This document shows, one piece after another, positions 1 to 7,514 of a stretch of DNA of 64,000 bases (the first letter of the stretch is position 1; each line of letters opens with the position of its first letter). Source of the stretch: Alicyclobacillus suci (lineage in GTDB: Bacteria; Bacillota; Bacilli; Alicyclobacillales; Alicyclobacillaceae). The stretch spans positions 62,001-126,000 of the forward strand of contig NZ_JAFMTW010000008.1 in the NCBI RefSeq assembly GCF_017329615.1. The letters are read 5' to 3'. Under the pieces are notes generated by a model. The model had not been told where the DNA came from. It was given only the letters and a program-made list of their open reading frames with translations, and did not search any database. A program made the translations under genes and the position numbers.

Positions 1-1
1 T

Positions 2-160
2 AAAGACATGACGGCCAGAGACGTAGTGGCCCTTATCTGCGCGTTCTTTGAAGAGGTGGAGTACGAACTAATCTGCTTGACTGAAGAGAACGTACATATT
101 GCAACGGTTCAAGATCTGCAATTTGCATGGTCCACAAATGAATTACCAAAGGAGATGTAA
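2..160 (+). CDS. 3' end of an unrecognised gene directly upstream of rpsD
   Basis: An open frame enters from the left edge and ends in TAA at 158-160. It has an internal ATG at 8, from which 50 residues would be made. The composition is protein-like, with an acidic segment FFEEVEYELICLTEEN followed by a Trp-containing tail. The frame closes only 7 bases before the rpsD start, and its last codons contain the rpsD ribosome binding site (AAAGGAG, 148-154). I do not recognise the family. It could be the C-terminus of a longer protein or a small complete one starting at 8. No Shine-Dalgarno can be judged for the ATG at 8 because only 7 bases precede it. Confidence 0.45.
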   Translation, partial: KDMTARDVVALICAFFEEVEYELICLTEENVHIATVQDLQFAWSTNELPKEM

Positions 161-167
161 TGAAACT

Positions 168-773
168 ATGTCAAGAAGAACGGGTGCAAAACACAAACTT
201 TGCCGGACTGCGGGAGAAGCCCTTTGCGGCTCACCTAAGTGCCCGGTTCATAAGCGCCCTTATCCCCCGGGGCAACACGGACCAACGAAACGCGTCAAGC
301 GCAGTGAGTACGGCGTGCAACTCCTGGAGAAACAAAAATTGCGCCATATTTATGCAGTTCAGGAAAGACAATTCCGCCGCTATTATGACGAGGCAGCGCG
401 GCGACCTGGAGTGACCGGCGATACACTGATGACCATTTTGGAAACGCGTTTAGATAACGTGGCGTATCGTCTCGGATTCGCCAATACCATCGATGGCGCG
501 CGTCAATTGGTGAATCACGGGCATATTGCGGTCAATGGCCGACGGGTGGATATTCCGTCGTATCGAGTTCATATTGGTGACGTGATCGGATTGACGGAGA
601 AAGGCGCCAAACTTTCAATTGTCAAAGAGAGTTTGGAACGAACGATTTCACGACCGCCTTATCTCACCTATGATGAGGCGTCGACGACGGGTACGCTTGA
701 GCGAATCCCGGCTCGTGGTGAGATTCCAGTGTCGGTCAATGAGACGCTGATTGTCGAATATTACTCGCGTTAA
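168..773 (+). CDS. rpsD: 30S ribosomal protein S4
   Basis: Small-subunit protein S4, a 16S rRNA-binding primary assembly protein. The 201-residue product has the usual family length, the N-terminal S4 domain and a central S4 RNA-binding domain (about residues 90-155, with the VNHGHIAVNGRRVDIPSY core). The N-terminus carries C12, C20, C25 and H28, which suggests a zinc-type S4, although the spacing is tighter than in classical C+ forms. I chose ATG 168 because AAAGGAG lies 13 bases before it and because MSRRTGAKHKLCR is the expected N-terminus; in-frame starts at 99 and 138 would only add unrelated residues. In Bacillus rpsD is monocistronic and autoregulated by S4. No leader structure was established here. 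Confidence 0.97.
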   Translation: MSRRTGAKHKLCRTAGEALCGSPKCPVHKRPYPPGQHGPTKRVKRSEYGVQLLEKQKLRHIYAVQERQFRRYYDEAARRPGVTGDTLMTILETRLDNVAYRLGFANTIDGARQLVNHGHIAVNGRRVDIPSYRVHIGDVIGLTEKGAKLSIVKESLERTISRPPYLTYDEASTTGTLERIPARGEIPVSVNETLIVEYYSR

Positions 774-796
774 ACACATCATCTCCGGAGTGTGGG

Positions 797-991
797 ATGG
801 ACATGGGTGAACAACATTTTGAGACGGTTGTTTTCTCTAAATCGAATGGCATCCAAAACCAATTGTCTCTCCATGACTTACGCCGTGCAGTAGATGGTCA
901 ACAAATCAAAATTGTTAATATTACGCGGCATCAAGATCAACTCCGAGTGACGTTTCGCAGATTGCTCAACTCGCCTATCGATTTCAAGTGA
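797..991 (+). CDS. small hypothetical protein
   Basis: A 64-residue frame starts 23 bases after rpsD with CCGGAG about 8 bases before ATG 797 (a second ATG lies at 803). The product is polar and slightly basic, with no membrane segment, Cys pair or familiar motif. A hairpin with a T-rich tail follows its stop (1018-1057), which supports a real transcript ending there, possibly shared with rpsD. I do not recognise the family. It could be a chance open frame, but the ribosome binding site and the following terminator argue for a gene. Confidence 0.5.
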   Translation: MDMGEQHFETVVFSKSNGIQNQLSLHDLRRAVDGQQIKIVNITRHQDQLRVTFRRLLNSPIDFK

Positions 992-1017
992 GTTTTGTGT
1001 GCTTGACACGGAACGCT

Positions 1018-1065
1018 GCTCAGATCTGGTGTTTAATTTCATCGCCATGATCTGAGCGGTTGTTT
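1018..1065 (+). terminator. probable intrinsic terminator after rpsD/small ORF
   Basis: Inverted repeat GCTCAGATC (1018-1026) / GATCTGAGC (1049-1057), extendable by two pairs including a G-U, followed by GGTTGTTT. The loop is long (22 nt), so strength is uncertain. Confidence 0.5.
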
Positions 1066-1148
1066 CTGTGAAGCTGTGACGCACTTGATTCGTTTTAAGT
1101 TGTGTTTTGTTGTCCCCCCTTCCTGCTTCACCGCATAATCTATCGTGG

Positions 1149-1640
1149 TTATGATTGTTGTGCCCCCATTATCCGCTCCATCAAGCGAACGACCGTTTTC
1201 CGTGGAATGAGCCGATGAAGTTGTGCGGCCCAATAGTTTCCCCCTTCTACAATATAACTTTGCCCCGTTCAATTCCCCGAAAACCCGCTTGGACTACCTT
1301 TTCAGGCTTTTCAGGCGTCGAACATGTCGTCCCGCCTGCTGCGGCGTAAGAACCAGCGACATCAAAGAAATTTGTTTGTGTGGCGCCCGGACACCATGCG
1401 AGAAATCGGACTCCCTCATGCCGGTACTCCGCCCATAGTGCCTCTGTGAATGACTGAATGACAGTACAAATGCTTTGGTCGCGGCGTATACAGCCCCAGG
1501 GTCGGTGCTGGTTGGAAAGCGGCGAGCGAGGCCACGAGCATCACGTGGCAACCTTTCGCAGCTAACGCATTGGCATAGGCTTTTCCAATGCCTCCTGAAG
1601 CGCCCGTTACGAGTGCTATTTTCCCCCGATAATTAATCAT
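1149..1640 (-). pseudogene. decayed short-chain dehydrogenase/reductase (SDR)
   Basis: Pieces of a classical SDR oxidoreductase appear in order on the minus strand but in different frames. ATG 1640 follows an AGGGGG ribosome binding site and opens MINYRGKIALVTGASGGIGKAYANAL in protein order, which includes the NAD(P)-binding GxxxGxG motif. After LVA (about 1530) the frame jumps straight to SLAAFQPAPTLGLY, the region normally about 100 residues later, so an internal deletion is visible. A frameshift leads to YAATKAFVLSF (the YxxxK active site). A second shift gives FTEALWAEYRHEGVRFLAW and onward to a stop after KVIL. A third frame gives a C-terminus ending RIMGAQQS at TAA 1149. The deletion and several frame changes make it non-functional. 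Confidence 0.85.
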
Positions 1641-1971
1641 TGCACGATCCCCCTAGGCACCGAAAGGTTAGATGTTCTACGGATACACTGGCTGTTTATA
1701 AGATGGTTCTGCCAACTAGAATCCATACTACGGCAATGAAGATAAACCGTATCTCCTTGTGGATGTTGCATATTGTTTTGTTTGCCACCACCCGAATGAT
1801 TCGTGGAGTCTCCGAAGGCATGTAAAAATCCCATGTTTCCAGGTGATGATGACAAAGTCATCAGCCATGGCAGACATGGGATTCTACCGCGCAGGTCACA
1901 TTAAGGGGGTGTGAAATGCGCTACAGCGTATGCAATGTATGTAGTCGACGGTCACTTTGCATGGTTGCTCA
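1641..1971. other. intergenic stretch with a nested inverted repeat
   Basis: No supported gene was found in these 331 bases. The only structure seen is a nested inverted repeat. The outer arms are AATCCCATGT (1827-1836) / ACATGGGATT (1874-1883). The inner hairpin is TGATGAC (1847-1853) / GTCATCA (1857-1863) with an AAA loop. No T-run follows on either strand, so it is not an obvious intrinsic terminator. It could be a transcription end for the FTR1 gene, which finishes at 1972, or a remnant of a mobile element. Confidence 0.4.
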
Positions 1972-2982
1972 TCAATTTTCTGCAGGTTCCAAGTTAGAAG
2001 CTGCATTTGTCGTAGACGGCGTTGTCCGGCGCGGTTTGAATTTTTCACTGCGTGCCGCATAGAACGATCCGATGACAAACACAGCGGCAGCAATTTGCGC
2101 AATAATTGTTTCCCAGTTATTGAAAATGGAGAACCACGTACCAGCCCAATCTGGGAAATTCACGGACAAGCTATGCGTCGGAATCCAGTTCGCCAACTGC
2201 ATTTCATTGACCTGCTCCCCAACCATAATTTCAAACACCACACCAAGTAAGATGCCTGTAAACACGAGCATTTTCTTGTAAGGTAGCCGTTTATGTGCAA
2301 GGAAGGTGAAGTACCCAGTTAAGAGAATAAGAACCATGCCGAACGCTGTACCGAGGACGACATTGGCCGTGCCACATTGCTGCCGAATACTTTGGAGGAA
2401 GATATCTACTTCAAATCCCTCGCGATACACAGAGGCCAATCCCAAGATAACCAAGCCCTTGTACGCGGTTGATTTTGCGACTTCCGCGCTAGCAGTATCA
2501 GAAGACTCGATGGATTGAATCAGTTCTTTTTTCTTCCGGTTTTGAAATGAAATCCAACCGGTCCAGTAGATGCGATGGAAAAACCAGTTCATTACGATGA
2601 GCAGTACGACAATCGCCAATAATCCAGTTGCCGCTTGCACACTGTTTTCCGTAGCCGTCGTCGTGACGAGTGCTAAGATACCCACCAATACGAACCAGGT
2701 AGCTAGTGTGGCTAGGAATCCGATACCTGCTCCGCCGGCAATGGGTTTCCAGTATACTTTTTGAGTCCGAATTAGTCCTGCGATGACTGCCGATAGAACT
2801 AAGATGCATTCCAAACCTTCGCGATAGACCAGGACAGCGGTATCTACAATGCCGGCGGTTGGTGAAATGCCGTGTGCGGTTGGGTCCGGATTCCCCGCTG
2901 AAGTAATCGCCTGCCACACGAGAACTGCAATGACTACGGCGCCGCCGAGACAAACAAGGCTGGTTCTGAGTGCACGACTCAT
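1972..2982 (-). CDS. FTR1-family high-affinity iron permease
   Basis: Integral membrane iron transporter of the FTR1/EfeU family. The 336-residue protein has about seven hydrophobic segments and two copies of the family's iron-binding motif: REGLE (residues 54-58) and REGFE (187-191). A first hydrophobic segment (residues 12-29) precedes the core and may be an extra anchor. It starts at ATG 2982 with AGGAGG 9 bases upstream. In E. coli EfeU works with EfeO and EfeB, and in yeast Ftr1 works with the oxidase Fet3. No partner gene lies next to it here, so it either acts alone or has a distant partner. The upstream region has a promoter whose -35/-10 are interlocked with two TTAG-N6-CTAA palindromes, so repression by a metal-sensing regulator is likely (inference). 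Confidence 0.9.
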   Translation of the reverse strand: MSRALRTSLVCLGGAVVIAVLVWQAITSAGNPDPTAHGISPTAGIVDTAVLVYREGLECILVLSAVIAGLIRTQKVYWKPIAGGAGIGFLATLATWFVLVGILALVTTTATENSVQAATGLLAIVVLLIVMNWFFHRIYWTGWISFQNRKKKELIQSIESSDTASAEVAKSTAYKGLVILGLASVYREGFEVDIFLQSIRQQCGTANVVLGTAFGMVLILLTGYFTFLAHKRLPYKKMLVFTGILLGVVFEIMVGEQVNEMQLANWIPTHSLSVNFPDWAGTWFSIFNNWETIIAQIAAAVFVIGSFYAARSEKFKPRRTTPSTTNAASNLEPAEN

Positions 2983-3048
2983 TGCCCATATCTCCTCCTA
3001 AATATATCAATCTTTCGGATAGTCACGAAATGGCGACATTCCCGACTT

Positions 3049-3075
3049 GATACATGACTAAAACAGTCATGTATC
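3049..3075 (-). repeat. perfect 11-bp inverted repeat in the FTR1 leader
   Basis: GATACATGACT (3049-3059) and AGTCATGTATC (3065-3075) are separated by five bases. It lies between the -10 element (3085-3090) and the FTR1 start codon, so it would be a hairpin in the 5' untranslated RNA or a second regulator-binding palindrome. No T-run follows, so it is not a classical attenuator. Confidence 0.6.
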
Positions 3076-3084
3076 ATGGAGCTT

Positions 3085-3130
3085 ATATTACGATTAGTTC
3101 GAACTAACGTCAAGAGTTAGTTCGAACTAA
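3085..3130 (-). promoter_or_regulatory. FTR1 promoter with two interlocked operator palindromes
   Basis: Read on the minus strand, TTGACG (3113-3108) and TAATAT (3090-3085) are separated by exactly 17 bases, a near-consensus sigma-A promoter. A 14-bp perfect palindrome TTAGTTCGAACTAA sits at 3117-3130, just upstream of the -35. An identical copy at 3094-3107 fills the -35/-10 spacer. The centres are 23 bp apart. A protein on either site would block RNA polymerase. The half-site recalls DtxR/IdeR/MntR-type boxes (TTAG...CTAA), but the regulator is not identified. It is unlike the Bacillus Fur box. Confidence 0.8.
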
Positions 3131-3346
3131 TTTATAAAAATTTCGTCGGGCGCAATGGTTCAGCCAATGGAGGAGAGATAATTTGATACCCGAGATGTCG
3201 CCGGCGTCGGAAATCAGAAGCGAGATAACCCTCCGCGTCAGCAATGTCATCAGGGACGGTCGGTTGTTTGACGACCGGGGCGCCTTGAGTTCGAATGAGG
3301 AAGTTTCGAGCGGCCGCTGCGCTCAAATCTGTTTTTATTTTACCAC

Positions 3347-4339
3347 CTACAAACCCAAGTAGTTGGTCAACGTATCGTCCCAGAGATTGGCTTCTCTGAT
3401 GTACTCGTCGAGCATGGCTCGGCTCTTGTGGCCCGTCTGGTTCATGATGACGTGCGCGTCCGCTTTGTTTCGAGCGCCTTGCGTGGCAGCTCCTGCACGC
3501 AGACTGTGACCTGAGTATTCATGCGCGTTCGGCAATCCTGCACGTCGAGCCGCGTCTTTGACGATCAGTGCCACCATCTGTGCCGATAATCCCTTGTCTG
3601 TGATACGCCCTTGTGGCGTGAATCGGCGGAACAGCGGGCCCGCAGAGATACCCGTTCTTTCAATCCACTCCTGTAAGTTGCGGACAGGGCAGGTATCCAG
3701 GCGCGTTCCATAGCCAATGGCAATTTTTCGCCCAACGCCCATCTGATCCGTTTTGCTATACCGGAGCAGGATTTCCACACCATTTCGTACGAATTTGACG
3801 TCTTCACACTGCAAACTGACGATTTCTGATCTACGAAATGAACCTGCGTAGCCAATCAACAAAACCAGTCGATTGCGAAGCCCTAAAAGTGTGTCGGGCT
3901 GGACGGCGACCATCGCTCGGATATCCTCGATTAACGTCGCCGCCTTTTTGGTAACCCGTTCACGCTTCTTGTCGTTGCGAATTCCCTTCCAGACTCGTTT
4001 GACTGCGTGGGATTCTGTTGGCACGTCCTCGATTCCACGTCTTCGATGCATTTCTGCAATTGAGGTCATGTGCCGCCGAATGGTACTCCTTTTCCTTCCG
4101 ACCATCGCTAAATAAGAAATATATCGGCCTACTGTGACATCGTCGGCAGGAAACGGATTTAACTGCATCGATTCACACCAAGCAATAAATTGCTTCCAAT
4201 CTTTCAAATAACTCGTTCGAGTGCTTTTTGAGTTAGCGGATTCTAAAAAATATCTGAGTGAGTCATCTATTGTATCTAATGTTTCTGAATTAGATAGTGT
4301 ATTTTCATGCCCATAATTTGTTATGTAATTTACGTCCAT
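3347..4339 (-). CDS. orphan tyrosine recombinase (phage-integrase family)
   Basis: Site-specific recombinase of the tyrosine family, 330 residues from ATG 4339 (AGGTG 6 bases upstream; a GTG at 4348 is too close to that site). An N-terminal SAM-like core-binding domain (about residues 25-120) precedes the catalytic domain. The catalytic set is complete when counted from GTG 4348: R172 or R173 in FRRSE, K199 in YSKT, H281 and R284 in GHSLR, H307 in TGHKS and Y316 in LDEYIR. No excisionase, att-like repeat or phage gene is adjacent, so it is not part of an obvious prophage. Its upstream DNA is noticeably AT-rich. It may mobilise a small element, act on a distant site, or be a relic of an integrated element. 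Confidence 0.9.
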   Translation of the reverse strand: MDVNYITNYGHENTLSNSETLDTIDDSLRYFLESANSKSTRTSYLKDWKQFIAWCESMQLNPFPADDVTVGRYISYLAMVGRKRSTIRRHMTSIAEMHRRRGIEDVPTESHAVKRVWKGIRNDKKRERVTKKAATLIEDIRAMVAVQPDTLLGLRNRLVLLIGYAGSFRRSEIVSLQCEDVKFVRNGVEILLRYSKTDQMGVGRKIAIGYGTRLDTCPVRNLQEWIERTGISAGPLFRRFTPQGRITDKGLSAQMVALIVKDAARRAGLPNAHEYSGHSLRAGAATQGARNKADAHVIMNQTGHKSRAMLDEYIREANLWDDTLTNYLGL

Positions 4340-4400
4340 TAATAACACCTACTGTTACTATCGATAACATCTAATTATCGCTAGTAATGATTTGTAAATA

Positions 4401-4427
4401 AAACCCACTTCTAAATGTGGGTTTTTA
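4401..4427 (+). terminator. hairpin with T-run upstream of the recombinase
   Basis: AAACCCAC (4401-4408) / GTGGGTTT (4417-4424) with an 8-base loop, followed by TT on the plus strand and preceded by A-rich sequence, so it could work in both directions. No plus-strand gene ends nearby. On the minus strand it would insulate the recombinase from the aldo/keto reductase transcript. Confidence 0.55.
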
Positions 4428-4514
4428 ATCTAATTGAGGATGATATCACTAAATGACCATTATTTGATGGATTCCATATATTCCTCAGCTAATGATTTAG
4501 ACAAAATAGGATTT

Positions 4515-4539
4515 GTCGCCCGAGTTTATCTCGGGCGAC
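4515..4539 (-). terminator. hairpin after the aldo/keto reductase gene
   Basis: GTCGCCCGA (4515-4523) / TCGGGCGAC (4531-4539), a 9-bp GC-rich stem with a 7-base loop just past the stop codon at 4553. The downstream minus-strand sequence is only moderately T-rich. Confidence 0.65.
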
Positions 4540-4552
4540 AATAAATGGAGAG

Positions 4553-5425
4553 TCAACTTTGAACGGCGTTCTCGAGTGTTTTGAAATCCTCGTCGCTCAA
4601 TTTGATACCCGCTGCTGCGATATTTTCTTCCAAGTGGGACAAGGTGGATGTACCTGGAATCGGCAACATGACCGGGGAGCGCTTGAGCAACCATGCCAAG
4701 GCAAGTTGCGATGGCTTCACATTGTGTTGCTTGGCCAATGCGTCAAGCGGGCCACCTTCCTTAGCCAGCTCGCCGGTCGCCAGTGGGAACCAAGGTATAA
4801 ATCCAATGTTGTTCGCTTCGCAATACTCGAGCAACGGTTCAGCATCTCGATTCGCGACATTGTACAAATTTTGTACCGTGACAATGGTCGCGAATTCGCT
4901 GGCTGCTTTCACGTCGTCAATCGTGACCTCACTCAAGCCGATGTGGCGAATTTTACCCTCTTTTTGCAGTAAGGCGAGTTCGCCAATTTGATCCGCGAGC
5001 GGAACCTTCGGGTCAATCCGGTGCAATTGCATCAAGTCAATGCGCTCAAGGCCCAGATGGCGCAGGCACAGCTCAACTTGTTGCCGCAAGTATTCCGGGC
5101 GGCCGACCGGGCGCCAGTCGTTCGGGCCGCATCGCGTTAGACCCACCTTCGTTGCAATCACCAGGTTGTCCGGGTATGGGTGCAAGGCCTGTTTGATTAA
5201 TTTTTCTGCGACAAAGGGGCCATATGCATCCGCTGTGTCGATCAGCGTGACACCAAGTTCCACGGCGCGGCGAAGAACGCGGATAGCTTCGTCCGGATCT
5301 TTCGGGTCACCCCAGACACCGGGACCTGTCAACTGCATTGATCCATAACCTAACCGATTGACTGGCAAGTCACCGCCAATCGAAAACGACCCTGATGCTG
5401 CAGCAGTCACATGATTCGTGCTCAT
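4553..5425 (-). CDS. aldo/keto reductase
   Basis: NADPH-dependent aldo/keto reductase, a cytosolic TIM-barrel oxidoreductase of 290 residues. The catalytic tetrad is visible: D63 and Y68 in DTADAYG, K93 in ATKVG and H135 in QLHRID. C-terminal PIPGTS is the usual cofactor-phosphate loop. ATG 5425 follows GGGGAGGA by about 6 bases. The gene stands alone, with a hairpin terminator at 4515-4539. The natural substrate cannot be inferred; many such Bacillus proteins act as general carbonyl reductases. Confidence 0.92.
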   Translation of the reverse strand: MSTNHVTAAASGSFSIGGDLPVNRLGYGSMQLTGPGVWGDPKDPDEAIRVLRRAVELGVTLIDTADAYGPFVAEKLIKQALHPYPDNLVIATKVGLTRCGPNDWRPVGRPEYLRQQVELCLRHLGLERIDLMQLHRIDPKVPLADQIGELALLQKEGKIRHIGLSEVTIDDVKAASEFATIVTVQNLYNVANRDAEPLLEYCEANNIGFIPWFPLATGELAKEGGPLDALAKQHNVKPSQLALAWLLKRSPVMLPIPGTSTLSHLEENIAAAGIKLSDEDFKTLENAVQS

Positions 5426-5571
5426 ATGTATTCCTCCCCATAAGGCGTGTAATATTAGTCTACTCTATCTTGGTCACCACTCCAAATTTCCATGTGCCTG
5501 CTGCGCACCTGATTCCAGACGACAGAATATATGTTATGTAAATTATAGTGTGTCGATCCGGTGCGAAACAT

Positions 5572-6096
5572 CTACACACTTTCCCCTCGACGCAAGTGCG
5601 TGGATAGCGCACAAATGGTGGCATCCCGGAACATGTGTGCGCGGGTGATCTGACCATTGGTGAGAATGCCGATGGTTCCCTCCCCTTTTGCGATATGCTT
5701 ACCTCCTGCCCATTCGTCGATGACATGCCCTAGCTCACGACCGCGGCGCACTTCGATAGCCACTTCGTCTGGCAAAAGAATTTGGACACCTGCACCGACG
5801 CTGACAAAGCCATCGCGACTGACGACTGCTGCCCAGTTGCACAGGAGGAGTCCGTAGGGGCCTTCCTCGACACCGCCTTCGAGTCCAACAGCGTAGTCGA
5901 CCGACGCCAACGCGATGGCGTGGCGAGCCCGATTCACTGCGCCTTTCATCGTTTCTTCGTTCGAAAACGGTTGCTCAGATACGTCAGACGGGACGGTTTC
6001 ACCGTGCATCTGCGCGGGGATTCCAAGCGCCTCAAACGCGCGCGCGACCGCCTCAATTTTGGCAGGATTCTTAGACCCTACTATCACGTTTATCAT
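5572..6096 (-). CDS. DUF84 / YjjX-type inosine-xanthosine triphosphatase
   Basis: Putative house-cleaning NTPase of the DUF84 family, which hydrolyses non-canonical purine nucleoside triphosphates such as ITP and XTP. The 174-residue length fits. Family signatures are the N-terminal IVGSKNPAKIEAV and the central YAVGLEGG segment, plus a late GTIGILTNG loop. Start ATG 6096 follows AGGGAGG by 8 bases. It lies 37 bases downstream of the NRAMP-like gene on the same strand and may be cotranscribed. The biochemical activity is inferred from the E. coli relative. Confidence 0.85.
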   Translation of the reverse strand: MINVIVGSKNPAKIEAVARAFEALGIPAQMHGETVPSDVSEQPFSNEETMKGAVNRARHAIALASVDYAVGLEGGVEEGPYGLLLCNWAAVVSRDGFVSVGAGVQILLPDEVAIEVRRGRELGHVIDEWAGGKHIAKGEGTIGILTNGQITRAHMFRDATICALSTHLRRGESV

Positions 6097-6133
6097 CCAA
6101 TGAACCTCCCTGAATCACACTTTTGGCCATCGA

Positions 6134-7387
6134 TTAAAAGATGAGTTGGATACCCATATAGACACCGAACAACATGATGACAAGCGAGATGATCCACACG
6201 ATATATTTGTAGATTCCCCGCATCCGCCACGCCTTTGGCAGCACCTTTGCTTCAAGTAGTAGCAAAAAACCTAGTACAATCGGTAAAAGTAAGGCATTCA
6301 TCACTTCCGTATCCACCGCGAGATTGACTAGATTGATGCCGCTGAAGACGAGAAACGCACCCCCGATATGCGCGAGCGAGTAGATGAGGTAAAACCACTT
6401 GGCGTCTTTCACTTTGTTATTGACACTGTGCCGAAAACCAACCACCTCACCAATTCCCCACGCGCCGGCGAGCGACACGACGAGCGCAGCGACAAAACTA
6501 GCACCGAGCATCCCCAGCCCGAAAATGACCTTGGCACCCGTTGGGCCCAAAAATGGAAGTAGCCCCTGCGCGATATCAGCTACGGTGTTGAGAGAACGTT
6601 GTGGATTGTGTAGGCCTACGGTCGCGGCAATCATGATAACAACCGCAATCATCACAACCTGCGTCAAAATAGACCCAGCGAACGTATCCCAGCGGGCTGA
6701 CTTGAGGTGGCGCATCGTCAGTTTTCGGTCGACGACAGCCGATTGTTGGTAAAAGATCATCCACGGCATAATCACCGCGCCCACATTTGCGGCTAACAGA
6801 AACACATAACTGTGGTTGTCAAGGGGGATGGTCGCCAGTCCGTGTAAAAGTTGGTGTCCACTTGGATGAGCCATCACAGCTGCAGGTACCAGCAAAAGTT
6901 CAAACAGCCCCATCGCAATTCCGATCCGCTCGACGCGCTTGTAGCTTCCAGTCAATCCTAACAAAATCAGGATGATGGTGGCTGCGGACACACTGTATTT
7001 CGGAGAGATGCCGAATAGTTCACCAACGCCCGCAATTCCGCTGAACTCGGTCACAAGTGCCCCGATTGCCGAAAGGAAAAGTGTTGAAACGGAGAAAATC
7101 GCCCATTTTTGACCAAAGCGTTCGCGGATTAACTCGCCGTGCCCCTTGCCTGTCACGACGCCCAAGCGAACAGTAATCTCTTGAACCAAATAGACAATTG
7201 GAATCAGAATGAGTTGTGGAAGAACCATCGCGTATCCCCACGCGGCTCCGGACTGCGCTGCGGTGATGATACAACCTGCGTCCGTGTTTGCCAGCATGAC
7301 AATAATGCCTGGGCCGAATATGCCGAGCATCCAAAATAACCGCTTCAGCGCGCTTTGGCCTGTGATGTTTTGGGTCATAGAGTCCAT
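6134..7387 (-). CDS. NRAMP-family metal-ion transporter, divergent subgroup
   Basis: Membrane transporter of 417 residues with 11-12 hydrophobic segments and the general NRAMP layout. The two metal-binding hallmarks are altered. The TM1 motif, normally DPGN, reads D36-A37-G38-C. The TM6 motif, normally MPH, reads M207-P208-W209. This matches the group of NRAMP homologues that includes Bacillus YcsG, whose substrate is not settled, so manganese or iron uptake should not be assumed. ATG 7387 has GAGG about 9 bases upstream. A TTAG-N6-CTAA palindrome (7443-7456) lies 56 bases upstream of the start and resembles the operator pair at the FTR1 gene, which supports a metal-related role. Confidence 0.85.
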   Translation of the reverse strand: MDSMTQNITGQSALKRLFWMLGIFGPGIIVMLANTDAGCIITAAQSGAAWGYAMVLPQLILIPIVYLVQEITVRLGVVTGKGHGELIRERFGQKWAIFSVSTLFLSAIGALVTEFSGIAGVGELFGISPKYSVSAATIILILLGLTGSYKRVERIGIAMGLFELLLVPAAVMAHPSGHQLLHGLATIPLDNHSYVFLLAANVGAVIMPWMIFYQQSAVVDRKLTMRHLKSARWDTFAGSILTQVVMIAVVIMIAATVGLHNPQRSLNTVADIAQGLLPFLGPTGAKVIFGLGMLGASFVAALVVSLAGAWGIGEVVGFRHSVNNKVKDAKWFYLIYSLAHIGGAFLVFSGINLVNLAVDTEVMNALLLPIVLGFLLLLEAKVLPKAWRMRGIYKYIVWIISLVIMLFGVYMGIQLIF

Positions 7388-7442
7388 GTATCGTAACCTC
7401 TTATCTACGTATCTACGAATTCGAACGCGTGAAGATACGCAG

Positions 7443-7456
7443 TTAGTTTACTCTAA
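7443..7456 (-). promoter_or_regulatory. candidate metal-regulator operator upstream of the NRAMP-like gene
   Basis: TTAGTTTACTCTAA matches the FTR1 operator TTAGTTCGAACTAA at 10 of 14 positions and keeps the TTAG and CTAA half-sites. It is flanked by G and C, which extend the inverted repeat to GTTAG/CTAAC. Only one copy is present, and I could not place a convincing -35/-10 around it. Confidence 0.5.
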
Positions 7457-7514
7457 CCAGAAAGTAAGTGACTAGAGGGAGCTGTCGAATCCGGTCGGGT
7501 CGATGTATCTGTTG

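Noticed and set aside
160-414. Plus-strand frame at the start of rpsD
   Set aside because: Shadow frame fully inside rpsD without protein-like features.
1637-1861. Minus-strand frame upstream of the SDR remnant
   Set aside because: Low-complexity, Ser/His-rich translation with no ribosome binding site or motif; it overlaps the SDR start.
3132-3326. 64-codon minus-strand frame between the operators and the recombinase
   Set aside because: It starts at TTG without a convincing ribosome binding site, shows no known motif and ends right at the operator; it is probably chance.
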